DNA of 64,000 nt from Phoronis australis (GCA_002633005.1 NMRA01000866.1:37120-101119), one strand, 5' to 3'; positions 32,592 to 45,424 are shown, counted from the first letter of the stretch. The notes: a model not told the origin generated them from the sequence alone. Made by a program: numbers and translations.

Positions 32592-35500
32592 CTGCAAATA
32601 AACAAGATACAGTGAGGTTCTAGCAACATTAAAGACCAGGTTTATGTTTGGAGTTTAATTTTACAGGAAAAGCAACCTGAAACACGACCAACGAAACAAT
32701 ATTCTGATTTCTTCTATAGACGTTCTTTCGAAAGTATTCAAAGAATTTCTTTAAAATTATCGTAAGCAGAGCAAAAAATAGAAACNNNNNNNNNNNNNNN
32801 NNNNNNNNNNNNNNNNNNNNNNNNNNNNNNNNNNNNNNNNNNNNNNNNNNNNNNNNNNNNNNNNCTCTCTCGCTCTCTCTCGCTCTTCCCCCTCTCAATA
32901 AATGCTCCATATGTTTAATTCAGTCTTACCTCTGTATACATTCACAATCCATGCCAATCCGTACCCCTTCACCATGTCTTGAACAGGAAAATTATTGGGT
33001 AGACTTCCGGTCACAGATAATGGGTGCCTTGTGGGAATTAGAGTGCATGGTTCGTACGTCTCCATCAGCAACGAAACTGTCTTACTACTGACGCCTTTAT
33101 TGAAGTGGGCATTGGTGTTGAGGTGATATTTTATCCACTCGGCGGCATCCGTGGCACTCAGTTTCACTGATCCGGCAGGGCCAAGGGGATCTACGCTGCT
33201 GTTGTGCGGACGAGGAAAGTAAAATATTATGTGATGCGGTTGACAATGAGAGACTAAAACCGAGTTTTGTTGTGTGCGCATTTGCAGTTCATGAAACCTT
33301 ATCCGTTGTATTTTTGATGCAGTATTTAGTTCGTTCATGAGAATTTTCTTTTCGTATCTAATTTTTAGGGTTATTGTTAAGATTACTCGGTCATTGAAAA
33401 GTTACTACAAAGTCACTTAACGATTTCGTAACCATGCATATACATTTTGTATATTATCAAGCACTTTCGACTTGGGTTTAAAAAGCAATATTTCCAAAAC
33501 ACTCACAGAACACATTGACTTTGAATTACCTCAGTAACTCCTTAGCTACTTTTACAAACGACCCGTTTACGGTGACGTATGGATCCGCCAAGTTTTGGTC
33601 TTCAGCGCAAGGTACGAATCCAGCAGTGGACATATTTAGCGCACGGAAGAGTTTTTGTGTGACCAATTCTTCCCATGTTGATAGTCCTGATAATTTCTCG
33701 GCAGTATTTCCTGCCAGCATATAAAGATGGTTGTTATATGTGAACTTGGTGCGAAATGGCTGAGTGGGTTGTAAAAATCGGAGTCGCCTGAAATATTCAA
33801 GGGGTCCTCAATTGGCATTCTATAAACGAAGCAAGCAAAAGTAGCATCTCGAAATACAACAAACCTAATTAATACATTTGATCACACTCATTTAACAGGC
33901 ACTGCCGTAATCTCGTTTTTTTTTAAATATGTGTTATTTAACAATATTCAATTTTGTATCAATCTTCTGTGATTGTTCAAACTTGCAATGCCTTTGAAGT
34001 TTTGCTGCAGATTGAGTTGCAATGCTGATACCAGAAAGTTTGACAAGTTCGAAAAATATGAGTGGACGTATTAGTGAAAACACATCGACCAGTACCAGCC
34101 TGACTAAAAAATGCTCGTTACATTATAACCATGGAAATCTAAATTTCAACAAATGCTACATGCTGACTTGATTGAGTATTGCGCGTCAAAGTTATAATCC
34201 GGGAAAAACATTACGCGAATAAATTGTGTTTTTGATGAGAATTCTGCAAATATCACAGTACAAAAAATAAACATAGCATACAGATTTGCCTTTGAAATTT
34301 CGGAAATTACTTAAGCGATACTGTGCGTTTACTTACCTCTGCTGCACTAGGTACAGACGACGCTAATATTATTTAGAAATTTCATACACAAGGTAGAGTT
34401 CACCAACAGTCTCGCGGCTGAAACCATACGCTCTCATTAAAAATACGCGGTAATATATCTCACATAATTTTACGAGATCTTGCTTTTGTAGCTAGCGAGG
34501 TACAGTGCTAGAGTTACTGAAGTCGACCCACATTTAGCACGACTAAATGCATGGAAATATCTGACGCATTTGTGGCACGTAAGACAAATAATCAATAACT
34601 ACAAAATGCAATTCATAATGTCACATGTTCCGAAGACTGGTCAAAAGAAATATGAATTCGATAGTAATAAACGCTGCTCACTACCTCACGGCCTCTTTTC
34701 TGGAAAACTTTGGTTTGTACCCAGCAATCAGTGGCTGAAAGTAGCTGGGTATCCCTGTCCGGTGACACAACAAGTCTTTGATGGTGACATGTTCTGTCAG
34801 TAAGGAGGTGTTGAGGTGAAAGGACTTTCCGAGGATTTCTTTGATTTTCGTGTTCCAAGTGAACCTGAGAAATACAACGATTGCTTATTAACAGGACTAC
34901 GTTCCGTAGATGCACGAATTTCGTGAGGAAAGCTGGTGTGATCACGTGCTTCGTTTGTAATGCATGGGGTTATCTCGCGTAGTCTTGCGCAATGTTGCGT
35001 TTGTGGGACGTAGCTGCGTCTACATTTTATCCATCCGTAAATACATCAACATGGTTGGAGAATCAGGTGCTTCAAAAGGGGTATCCACGGGGTCCGAGCC
35101 CAACTTCAGCCGCCTCCCCATTCACTACACGCCCCCCAGCCTGTCTTGGTCCATTCGTTGACAGCCTCTCCTCTGGTAATGATCCTGGTTCAGAACCTGT
35201 TACATAAGCCTATATTGTTACAATACGTAGATTCAATGAACAATGACCGCGTTATCCGTTTATGTTTGAAACTGATGGATTTGTTCCAATACCATGATAA
35301 ACGATAATATGCTGTGACATAGCCGAGAGGGAGTATTAGGATACCGATTTTATGAGAGGCCCAATTCTATGCAACATGGGGTGAAATCTAGCTTTAAATA
35401 ATAAATTTCAAGGTTTTGTGACGTTTAATGTGATTGGTGCCTTCGATTGAATGTTGTAACCTGAATACCAATTGGTTCTTCAACAAGTACTGGTATATGT

Positions 35501-38500
35501 CTACAAACGACTGTCTCACCAACTCTTGCAACTCGTCCCACTGTCTTTCTATTACAGGGAAATAGTTGAGCCAGATTTACCCGAGGAATTGGTCTACATT
35601 TATTTCATTATACGACCACTGATGCAAATTTCCTCTGAAAATTTCGTACCTTATTCGATAGACATAATCTACGCTGATTTTGTATCCTAGGGTAGGTTTC
35701 ATGTTTGAGAAATTTGGATTTGGGCTCCCATATCATAACTAATGAAAAAAGGACTAACCAAGAAATTATGAGTGCATTACAATCTAGAAACAATTTATAA
35801 AAATTATCTCAGTGACTAGCAGTTACGAGTACATTATCAGAGACTTTGCACTTTTGCACAAGTGAAATTTAATATTTTTTCAGAAATAATTGCAAATTTC
35901 AATTTAAACGCCCTCTTTCCCGACCCACCAATTTAAGGTTATGTAAGATTATATCGAGGAAAGCCGATTCAAAGTCAATAACCAGCAAAACTAGACTGTC
36001 AACTAGTGAAAGTGTGTATTTTCTAAAGGAGAAATATACGAGATAATAAAAATATGCTTGATACTTATGTATCACTGTTATTAAAACTGCAGTTTTTTAA
36101 TTTTGACGAAGATAAATTCATAGCAAAATGAACCTTCTTTAAATGAAAACTTGCCGATATCTCTCAAAACGCTGATAGTAATTTTCCAATTACTCATTTA
36201 GCCTGGTTTCTCTACGCCAAATTGACTCGCAAACTTTTGTAAGGAACAACGGTTGCATCTGTAAAATAAAACTTAGGCTATTTAAAAAATCCCAACACTA
36301 TTTTTTTATATTGATAAATAAACAGCAAAATAGGAAAAATTCAATGAAATCCACACAGCAGTTTTCATAACTCGTGTTCCTAAGTTCAAATTAAGTCGAT
36401 TTGCCGAAGCCGAGAAAAAGTCGAAAAGGCCACGAGTTTCAAGGTTTTTGAATAATTATTCGGTGAAAACTTGTTTAGGTCAATAATAATCTATACATGC
36501 CATTCGTGTTCTTTATTTCAACATTTACTCGCAATGTCAACTGAATTTACAGTGCATGATTAATTAGATTATCATAAAAGCGTTGTACTTTTGTAGGTCA
36601 GTTTTCAATGCCTCGAGACAAACTAGGTCAGGGGAGGAGCAATAACGCTAGTAGGTCAACTGTGCACTGTGGAACACAATGTATGAACCACGTGGGAGAA
36701 ACCAAGTACACAAAATGGAGAACAGTAAGTAAAGAAAGCGGCTATCACAATATCGAAACAGTGAAACGTCAGATTACCGATGAAATGAATGACTTTGGGT
36801 GAGAATTTATTTTTTCACAATTTGCTTGTGTTCGGGAAACAAAAACTGCCAGACACCGTGCTGCGAATCGGTCCATTCGTCGCCGATGTCAGGGGCCGTA
36901 TGTACGCAGGCGCACAACTCTTCACAACGTTTTGTCTCGTTTTCTACGGCACATTTCCGTATTATGTACACCTCGTTGACTTAATATTATGGCAACTCAG
37001 AGAATGAAAGGACTATGACTATTGTGGGCACATACGCGGGAATTGCTCATGCCAGGCAGGACATTTGATTTGAGTGACACCTCTGTNCTTCAACAAGTAC
37101 TGGTATATGTCTACGAACGACTGTCTCACCAACTCTTGCAACTCGTCCCACTGACTTTCTATTACAGGGAAATAGTTGAGCCAGATTTACCCGAGGAATT
37201 AGTCTACATTTATTTCATTATACGACCACTGATGCAAATTTCCTCTGAAAATTTCGTACCTTATTCGATAGACATAATCTACGCTGCTTTTGTATCCTAG
37301 GGTAGGTTTCATGTTTGAGAAATTTGGATTTGGGCTCCCATATCATAACTAATGAAAAAAGGACTAACCAAGAAATTATGAGTGCATTACAATCTAGAAA
37401 CAATTTAAAAAATTATCTCAGTGACTAGCAGTTACGAGTACATTATCAGAGACTTTGCACTTTTGCTCAAGTGAAAATTAATATTTTTTTCAGAAATAAT
37501 TGCAAATTTCAATTTAAACGCCCTCTTTCCCGGCCCACCAATTTAAGGTTATGTAAGATTATATTGAGGAAACCCGATTCAAAGTCAATAACCAGCAAAA
37601 CTAGACTGTCAACTAGTGAAAGTGTGTATTTTCTAAAAAGGAGAAATATACGAGATAATAAAAATACGCTTGATACTTATGTATCACTGTTATTAAAACT
37701 GCAATTTTTTAAATTTGACGAAGATACATTCATAGCAAAATGACCCCTTAGTCGAGTTTAACGAAACTTTCTTTAAATGAAAACTTGCCGATATCTCTCA
37801 AAACGCTGATAGTAATTTTACAATTACTCATTTAGCCTGGTTTCTCTACGCCAAATTGACTCGCAAACTTTTGTAAGGAACAACGGTTGCATCGGTAAAA
37901 TAAAACTTAGGCTATTTAAAAAATCCCAACACTGTTTTTTATATTGATAAATAAACAGCAAAATAGAAAAAATTCAATGAAATCCACACAGCAGTGTTCC
38001 TAAGTTCAAATTAAGTCGATTTGCCGAAGCCGAGAAAAAGTCGAAAAGGCCACGAGTTTCAAGGTTTTTGAATAATTATTCGGTGAAAACTTGTTTAGGT
38101 CAATAATAATCTATACATGCCATTCGTGTTCTTTATTTCAACATTTACTCGCAATGTCAACTGAATTTACAGTGCATGATTAATTAGATTATCATAAAAG
38201 CGTTGTACTTTTGTAGGTCAGTTTTCAATGGCTCGAGACAAACTAGGTCAGGGGAGGAGCAATAACGCTAGTAGGTCAACTGTGCACTGTGGAACACAAT
38301 GTATGAACCACGTGGGAGAAACCAAGTACACAAAATGGAGAACAGTAAGTAAAGAAAGTGGCTATCACAATATCGAAACAGCGAAACGTCAGATTACCGA
38401 TGAAATGAATGACTTTGGGTGAGAATTTATTTTTTCACAATTTGCTTGTGTTCGGGAAACAAAAACTGCCAGACACCGTGCTGCGAATCGGTCCATTCGC

Positions 38501-41500
38501 CGCCGATGTCAGGGGCCGTATGTACGCAGGCGCACAACTCTTCACAACGTTTTGTCTCGTTTTCTACGGCACATTTCCGTATTATGTACACCTCGTTGAC
38601 TTAATATTATGGCAACTCAGAGAATGAAAGGACTATGACTATTGTGGGCACATACGCGGGAATTGCTCATGCCAGGCAGGACATTTGATTTGAGTGACAC
38701 CTCTGTAACCTTTGAACTTGAATAAGTAGTACACAAATTTCCACGCGGTCGAGGTGCGTTCGGGAAATCGCCTTTTTAGTCTACCATTAACAGGCAAGAT
38801 GTCGATTATAAAGTTGACTAGAAATGAAGATAAAAGAATTATCCACTCAGGGTATTCAATATTACAAAAACTTAAAACATTTAAAAGTATGGTCCTACAT
38901 GTCCTTAAGCTCCCAGTGTATCAACTTGAATGTTGGCGTTACATATGCCGTTCAATGTTTGTATATTTTATTCATTGGAAATCAAAATAAACCAGTTTCT
39001 TAAAGACACGAACCATTTTTACGAGAGGTTGTGTATTCTCAATCTTTAAACCGTGTCTGACGTAAGCCTAGCCAATAGACATCACAAGAAACATCAATTT
39101 AATTACAAAATATGTTCCAATCTTTTCATACTACGACAGCTTTTTCATTAGAACTGTCAAAGACGATGCTTCTAACTCATTTATAAGAATACTGTATGCT
39201 CTGTCGTCAATTTTATTTAAAAATACTCACTTCCTTATCGCTGGTATTCCTTCTCAACTGTTTATACACTATCGAACACATTGAAATGAATCCAGGGAGA
39301 CTGAATAAAAGTCAATTCCGTATAACACCAATTTCATGAACAATTTGTGTATCCCTTTCAGACTCAGTTCTAAGGAGTTTTGGGTCATTGCTAATGATTT
39401 TGATTGCAAATCAATTAGGTTATGGATCCAGTCTTAGCTAAGACGGTCGTGGGTCCGATCGTAGCTAAGATGGTCATGGGTCCGGTCTAAGCTAAGACGC
39501 GACTGTCGTCACTTTTTAATTAACACTCAGCTCATTAACTTGGCCACTGAATGTGAACAATGGTCAGTTTCAAGTCAGTTGTAACGTTTTCGCTCGCCTT
39601 AAAATGTAAGCGTTGCGTTTGCAATAACGTGCCTACGTCCGTCTTAGCTACATTCGGACTGACGACATTTGCTAAAACGGGGCCCCAGACGGCCAATGGA
39701 AAGCACTTAAGGGCTTGCACAAGTACTTGGAAGTCTCCAATGAAGGCCTACTTCCGGTGAAAGAGTATATCCTTATCCTTTCCTGCTTTACAATTCGAAC
39801 TGTTCTATGATTATTAATAGGTTTAAATAAACGCTATTTCGAACAGTCCTGTCACATTTTAAAACAAACGACGCTACTTTGTCTTGATCATGATAATGAT
39901 ACTAAAATCGAAACGTTTCGCGAATTACAGATTTGTGCATCTTTCGTTTGTTTTATCATTGCCGTCGATCTTTATAAAACTTGATGAAAACCTACTGCAC
40001 TTGCGCAGTTCTTGTTTTCAAATTTCTTGACGATTCATTTTACGAAGATTTTAAGTTATTGAATGTGATGCGGGAAGATTATTTTTAAGAATGAGAGCCA
40101 TTACCGGCGATAAGGTCAGATGTTTCGACTTTTCACGAGTTCTCAAGTCAAGTGGAATGCCATTAATTGTTTCCACTTCATTGTGTTAAGTGCAGTCGTC
40201 TTGATGGCCTATGTCCTCGAGTCACGATGGTTCCAGTTAATCGTTGAGTTGATCTATCCACCGAGTCACCCTGATTCGTTAGACACTACCTCTGCAAAAT
40301 CCCCGATACCGCTATTGCGACTAAATGGGATTTTTAACGCTTTAGGCAAGTTGACATGAAATTCTGTTAATGTAAAAACGCGTTTGAATCGGTGCATTCG
40401 TTCTTAGGAGGTGCACTTAAAACTCTCCAGGTGGTATTTTGTCCGGACGAATATTGAATGGAAATCCGGGAAGTCGCATGAAAGCGAAAATGCAAAGTCC
40501 CCAGATTGTGAGACGAGGTTGGCTTATTGCAATTAAAAGCTTTAAATTTTACAAAAGTGGCATTCATTGGGGCTGAAACACAGGCCTTTGTTGGAAGCTG
40601 AGAAGAATACATTTTGTTAACGATTTCCGTTTCTATATCATATCACTGTTTTGTCTTTCGCAGGGTAAACGAGGATTAAATCCAACGAGATTTTCCGTGT
40701 TGCCTCGCACCATGACATTAGATACGAAATCAATAATTCCAAGGTTTTGTGTAAACACAGAAACAAACCCGTTGGTGTTACAATATGCTTACTTTGCTAA
40801 AAAAAAACGGAAAACGCAATTACTTGAGACAACAAATCCAATTGTGAAAAAGCATTTGCAAAAGGAATGTTGCAAACGCGTGTTTTAGTAGTGCACTACA
40901 GAAACACACCAGTCCACTCTGATCATCTTAAAAAACTCAATGGAAACTTGTCCGTTAGCAGTTGTAACCAGTTGCGTCACCTAAAGAAAACCGGGTATAA
41001 CCCAAGTTGTTCAACATTTTTATCTGAAAGCTACGACTGTTTTATTTTTCTTGTTGTTTCCGGTGACATCAATAACGTAGGGTCATGCTGATCAGAACCC
41101 ACTGGGGTACACTCCAAGTAATCTAATTAACATAATATGTGTACTAAGGGACCTCAGTCCGAGACAGACGCAGAATTGTCTAGTGTCTTATGTTTGCCAA
41201 AAGGAAGAAATAATGAAAAAGTCGCAGACAGCCGATTGGGTGTTTCTTGTTCATTGAACAGCCTCCACAGCCGGGCTTCACAGCACACCCGGTGGCACAG
41301 TCCACAAGCTGCTTCGTGAGAGTCCCTGCACGTGCGTTTTCATGTTCGCGCAAACGTTGTATTTCTGACGCGTATTTGTGTAAACGTTAACAAAGTGAGA
41401 TAACGATTTGCAAGCGATGCTGAGATGGAGAATTTTGTTCGTGGCTCATGATTTACGCCTGAGTCGCGAGCATTTTCTGCAACATTTATATATAGGTCTA

Positions 41501-42494
41501 CTTACACATTCAGATAACACAGATGCTCAAGAAAATCATGAAAACCTCAACTACAAAGCAAAGCGGATGTTCTCTTCTAAATATAGACCAACGATTTAGT
41601 AAATTATTTCTGCTGTCAATTGCCAAGTTATCTTCTGCTTGTGTGTGGTAATGGTTGAACGTTCACTATCGTAATAAGTTCAACAGGTCACAGCACTTAA
41701 ACGCAGAATCTGACACTTCAAAAAGACACTTTAATTATTTTTCGCATTGAATGTACTTTCAAAGATTTAGCTATTATCATTTAGCAATTTAGGACAATAT
41801 CGAAAATTACGCCTTCACCTGATGTTTCTGGTCCTGCTTTCGTAACAAGCGCGTTCATTGTTAGGGTGGCCGGTACAGACCAGAGGTCCATTTTATGAAT
41901 CTTTTCTGTCTGATGGCTTGCGTCAGTTTTCATCAAACGAGCCCCAGGCCATACAGAAGTTAGTAGCGTAACAAATGTAGTACAAAGCCAGATCCAAGTG
42001 CTAAATCAAATTACTAATTTCTTTATGAAAGAGAAGAAACAACTGGCAATGGAAAATGTTTGTCGAAATGAAACAAATTTAAAATCATTAGCATATTAAG
42101 CAATAAAAATAAGAATGCGTGACATGAATTCTCTTTAGACTTACTTGTGCAGTAATTTTACTCACTTTTTCTCATTTTCCGACATCAACAATGCAAGTAT
42201 AGTTGACGTGAACGCTTTTGTTAGCGAACCAATCGGAAATGTGTGGTGCGCCGCCGTCTTCGTGCTTTTTTCCACATTGACAAAGCCATACCCACGAGCA
42301 AACACCTTATCTTTGTGAACCACTGCTAAACTCAAGCCTGGTACAGTTGAGCGACATTTCATTAGTTCGCTTGCAAACCTGTCAATTTTCTCGAATTTTG
42401 CTTCTATTGAAGAGATCGACGATGGTGTAGTTCGGTTGGCGCCACAAATACAGCAAAACGCTACTGCAATCAAAACGAGCACCGACAAACGCAT
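31876..42494 (-). CDS. Secreted serine beta-lactamase-like protein (LACTB/penicillin-binding-protein fold), complete five-exon gene
   Basis: Exons in coding order: 42494-42166, 34864-34685, 33787-33530, 33198-32930, 32591-31876; phases 2, 2, 2 and 1 join cleanly, giving 1752 nt (583 aa). Residues 1-19 are a hydrophobic signal peptide ending near CCICGA. The class C/LACTB catalytic motifs are all present: S90-LT-K93, Y187-N-N189 and H352-S-G354. VTIKDLLCHRTGIP (about 136-149) and the RFLQPTQPFRTKFTYNN run are hallmarks of the eukaryotic family. About 225 residues follow the HSG motif, ending in a short hydrophobic tail after SSAA, compatible with a GPI anchor but unproven. Likely an extracellular or surface peptidase/esterase; the substrate is unknown. 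The ATG at 42494 is preferred over the upstream in-frame ATG at 42554 because the signal peptide then starts at residue 1. Confidence 0.92.
32786..32897. other. Assembly gap (79 N) and CT microsatellite, lactamase intron 4
   Basis: N at 32786-32864, followed by CTCTCTCGCTCTC to 32885. The gap probably reflects an unresolved CT-rich tract; the intron boundaries are outside it. Confidence 0.95.
32930..33198 (-). CDS. Beta-lactamase-like exon 4, with a NAGNAG acceptor
   Basis: Encodes residues 256-345. LGPAGSVKLSATDAAEWI matches the APAGSI-x-S-x-x-D-x-A-x-W segment of the family, and YGLAWIVNVYRG the strand before the HxG motif. The acceptor reads AACAGCAG, so splicing at either AG keeps the frame and changes one serine. 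Donor GTAAGA. Confidence 0.92.
33530..33787 (-). CDS. Beta-lactamase-like exon 3: YxN motif
   Basis: Encodes residues 170-255 plus two bases of residue 256. It holds FTYNNHLYMLAG with the conserved Tyr and Asn, then TWEELVTQKLFRALNM, the usual W-x-x-x-x-x-x-x-I-F/L-x-P/A-LGM helix. Flanked by TATTTCAG and GTAATT. Confidence 0.94.
34685..34864 (-). CDS. Beta-lactamase-like exon 2
   Basis: Encodes residues 110-169 plus two bases of Arg170. EHVTIKDLLCHRTGIPSYF matches the VTIRDLLSHRTGLP signature of eukaryotic beta-lactamase-like proteins. Flanked by TTTCTCAG and GTAGTG; separated from exon 1 by a 7.3 kb intron. Confidence 0.93.
35478..37086. repeat. 1.6 kb duplicated segment, unit 1
   Basis: Starts CTTCAACAAGTACTGG and ends GACACCTCTGT. 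About 98-99% identical to unit 2 by eye, with a few small indels, for example a block present only in unit 2 near 37741-37765. Lies in intron 1 of the lactamase-like gene. Contains a 64-codon frame at 36608-36802 (begins MPRDKLGQGRSNN) that is not recognised. Confidence 0.95.
37088..38706. repeat. 1.6 kb duplicated segment, unit 2
   Basis: Begins directly after the single n at 37087. Repeats unit 1, including the 64-codon frame (38228-38422, two amino-acid changes and one silent change). Sequence after 38706 is unique. The n at the joint means the tandem arrangement itself is not proven. Confidence 0.95.
39424..39504. repeat. 27-bp tandem repeat, three units
   Basis: Unit resembles GGGTCCGGTCTTAGCTAAGA then CGGTCGT; each unit holds the palindromic core TTAGCTAA. 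Lactamase intron 1. Confidence 0.8.
42166..42494 (-). CDS. Beta-lactamase-like exon 1: signal peptide and SxxK
   Basis: Encodes residues 1-109 plus two bases of Lys110. It contains the signal peptide (MRLSVLVLIAVAF), the LSLAVVHKDKVFARGYG strand pair typical of the fold, and FPIGSLTK with the catalytic Ser and Lys. The donor is GTGAGT. An in-frame ATG 20 codons upstream would add a non-signal-like extension. Confidence 0.92.
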
Positions 42495-43166
42495 CACGTC
42501 TGCTAGGCGCGGCAGGTGATTCACAAAGTGCACGAGTACACGAAGGATAGTCAATAACGTGAAACGTAAACACTTTGCTAATAATCGTCAATTTATATGA
42601 CAAAACAGCCATTCGCTCACACAAAAAGGACAAACAAGAGATGGAAGGTTTCATTGAAAAATAGCTCACTAATACAAAACTCGGTCGACAAATCAGAGTC
42701 AAGTTTCCTCTGGAGGCATTGTCGAAAGAATCACGGGTTTGTAGTATCATTGTTCCGGCAACGTTCTTGTTGCAAGACGACTGGTATTAATCTTAATTAT
42801 TGTAATTTGTAAAGCCTTTTACAGCTGTGTTACCGTCACCTAAGAGATATACTTTAAAAACTAATCAATAGAATTTTCTTCTAACTGCGTCATCAAGTCA
42901 ACGCATGGGATACGGCTCTGATTAAATTACTAACTAAATAAACAGATAGTAACTTTTTGCATTCAAACACTTGCGTCACTCAAAAGTTGTCTCAACTAAC
43001 AATGAAATTGTCTTTGAAGTTGTGGCAGTTTAAAGACGGTGTAAGATGAGCCAACTGCCTTTTAGATATGTTAAATACATGTACTTTGGTGCAATATATT
43101 TTTGTTTCGTTTTATTCCACACAACCACTAATTAATTGCTACACGTTTTATACCCCATATTATGTG
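42495..43166. other. Upstream flank of the lactamase-like gene
   Basis: Probably contains its promoter and 5' UTR. No TATA box placed with confidence. Confidence 0.5.
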
Positions 43167-43176
43167 CCCCCATCGG

Positions 43177-44419
43177 CTCGCTGGTTCTCAGCGTGTCCGC
43201 TAGGGGGTAGGTAACACGCAAGTATCATTCAGTAGCACGCGTTTTGCCACTGGTTGATGCAACCTCGGCAGTCATTGGTTAGCTTTACAACAAAGAAAGA
43301 AAATGAGTGACTGTGAACGATGTTTAGCCTTGTCATGCTAGTGGCGTGACAGGAAATATTTCCTTTCTGTAGTAACGTTTAATAGCTGCGTGCTTGAAGC
43401 TCCTACAATGCACACACATCTGGCCGATTTAACAGGTATGTTATTCATTCTGTGTGAATACAGGACAGCAACGTAAACAAAAGTCAGCGACATTAAACAA
43501 TGCCCCCCAAAAAGGCACAACCACAACTTTCCGATTCTCATTTCTTGAAAATGAATTAAGCACACCTTTTTATCTGTACAACAGACTACAAACTACATCC
43601 ACATTTACACCACCGTCATCAGTCATGCCAGTTTGTTTGCGTAAAGCGCTACCTGTTGAATTCGACCAGCCCTTCAGAAACGCCGGTGCAAAAAATTTCC
43701 TGAGGAAATTTAGGAGACACAGAACAGTTCTCTCAGGGGTTTGCCTATCAGAACACACGTCAACGGATTTTTCACCCTTTCTCCACTCCGTCAAAAACTG
43801 CATGCAAATAAAGAAAAGTCATTTCACATCACAGGTCCTATAGATGAGCACAGAAAATTTATTCTCTCTTGTATTTTTGACCCTTTCACTCCCACTGAAA
43901 ACCAAGCTAGACTAAGAAAAATAAGGGCAAAAAGTGAAAAATCGTCACTTTTCACCCCAAAACCACTGACTTTTCTGCCGATGCTCGACTAAAGCCAACT
44001 TTAGATTCCGAAAGCAAATTTCCTACCAATTCAAAAAATGTGGCCCAAAAGTATTATCAACCAACTAGTCATTTTGAAAATCTGGCTTGTTTGAGGGCTA
44101 CCTGAAATCGTGGCCAATTTCTCAGTTGCTACACAGCAATGCACAATTGCAACAGGGGGCCACCATCTTGAAGAAGAGTGCAGCTACAGCCGAGAAAGTG
44201 GCCTTTTTATTCTCAGCATGTTCACAAAGATAAACAAACCACATTCACTTGGCTTACATACAATACCTAACTAAAAAATGCCCCCAAGCCTGACATACCC
44301 ATAGATTTTAATATTTTGGCAGTGCAAATTGGCCGCTGTCGCAGCCTAACTTCTCAGTGCCACCTTAAATGATATCTGCGAGTTATCTACCCCCTAGCGG
44401 ACACGCAGTTAACCAGCGA
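43177..44419. mobile_element. Mutator-like DNA element (tentative) with 10-bp flanking direct repeat
   Basis: CCCCCATCGG occurs at 43167-43176 and 44420-44429. Inside it are inverted ends TCGCTGGTTCTCAGCGTGTC and TCGCTGGTTAACTGCGTGTC, continuing CGCTAGGGGGTAGRTAAC for about 65 bp. A 9-10 bp duplication points to the Mutator/Rehavkus group. The 129-codon plus frame at 43454-43843 is not recognised, so it is probably non-autonomous. Confidence 0.7.
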
Positions 44420-44429
44420 CCCCCATCGG

Positions 44430-45423
44430 AACCCCCTCTCATTTTCTTGACCTATCACAGTCGACTGGTATATTGACGTCATCTTTGTGGACAGCACAGA
44501 CCGCACTAACCACAGCCTAAACAGCTGATCGCCTGCAGGGATAGTAAAAATTTAAGTAGTTTGGTCAAGGAATCGCCGACTTCAGGAATCAATGTCTATT
44601 GATAAAGTGATTACTAACCAAAACAATCGTGCCAGGAAAAGCACCCTTCGAACCCTACACAATGAACAGCGGCGTATATCAGTGCCAGGGCGTTATCGAT
44701 TCACTCACTACGAACCAAGTTTCGAAGTATTTGCTGTCGTATTTTAATACGTTTAAAAACGCCATACAACAGCTGTAACATTTCGCACTAAATCTCACAA
44801 CGGTAAGATGTCCTGATTATCAATTATCAATATTCCCGACAATAAAGCAATGCAGCACGACCGTTCGGTCCCATTGTTTGCGCGCAAGGTCCCTGTATAG
44901 CCTACGATCGCCACTTAGAAATGTCGTCAATTACCGGTGTGTGAAAGTACGTCTCGTTTTTATAGCAAAAAAACAAACGTGAAGGTGACAGCCATTGGCT
45001 ATTACTTGCCAAACGACGGTCGTAACTTGTCTTGCAGCAGAGTAATCATGAGTGGGCACGAAATTCCCAAGACCTTGTTTCTGGGACAGCGCGCACAACA
45101 TACATGGATATATACGTGTGACTCATCTGTCACACACATGTTGCTGCCAATGTTTCGTGCACTCCAGCGGAACTTAGACGTGCACAAACGGGAGTCCCGA
45201 CCTCAAACCACTGAGCCACCCAGTTCATTACTCTGATTGTCTGCTAATGAGTCGTAACTAACATGAATAAATTATTGTATTTGTGTCCATTTTGTAATCA
45301 TTTAAAGTCCTTCTCTCAAACTGCCCATGTGGTTCCAGTATCCGAAAATACTTACTACATAAACTCTTATTTTCGACACCCTTTCTTTATATTCTTTTCG
45401 CCTTTCTTGCCAAAAGCGATTTT
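44430..45423. other. Nothing recognised apart from a tRNA-like half
   Basis: Ends at the single n at 45424. The A-box fragment at 45186-45222 is listed separately. Confidence 0.5.
45186..45222 (-). repeat. tRNA-like 5' half, possible SINE fragment
   Basis: Minus strand GGTGGCTCAGTGGTTTGAGG contains TGGCTCAGTGG, an exact A-box match. The B box position holds only AGTTCCGCT. Confidence 0.3.
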
Positions 45424-45424
45424 N

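Noticed and set aside
34613-34945. 110-codon minus frame over lactamase exon 2
   Set aside because: Wrong frame; the real exon 2 is 34864-34685 in another frame with matching phases.
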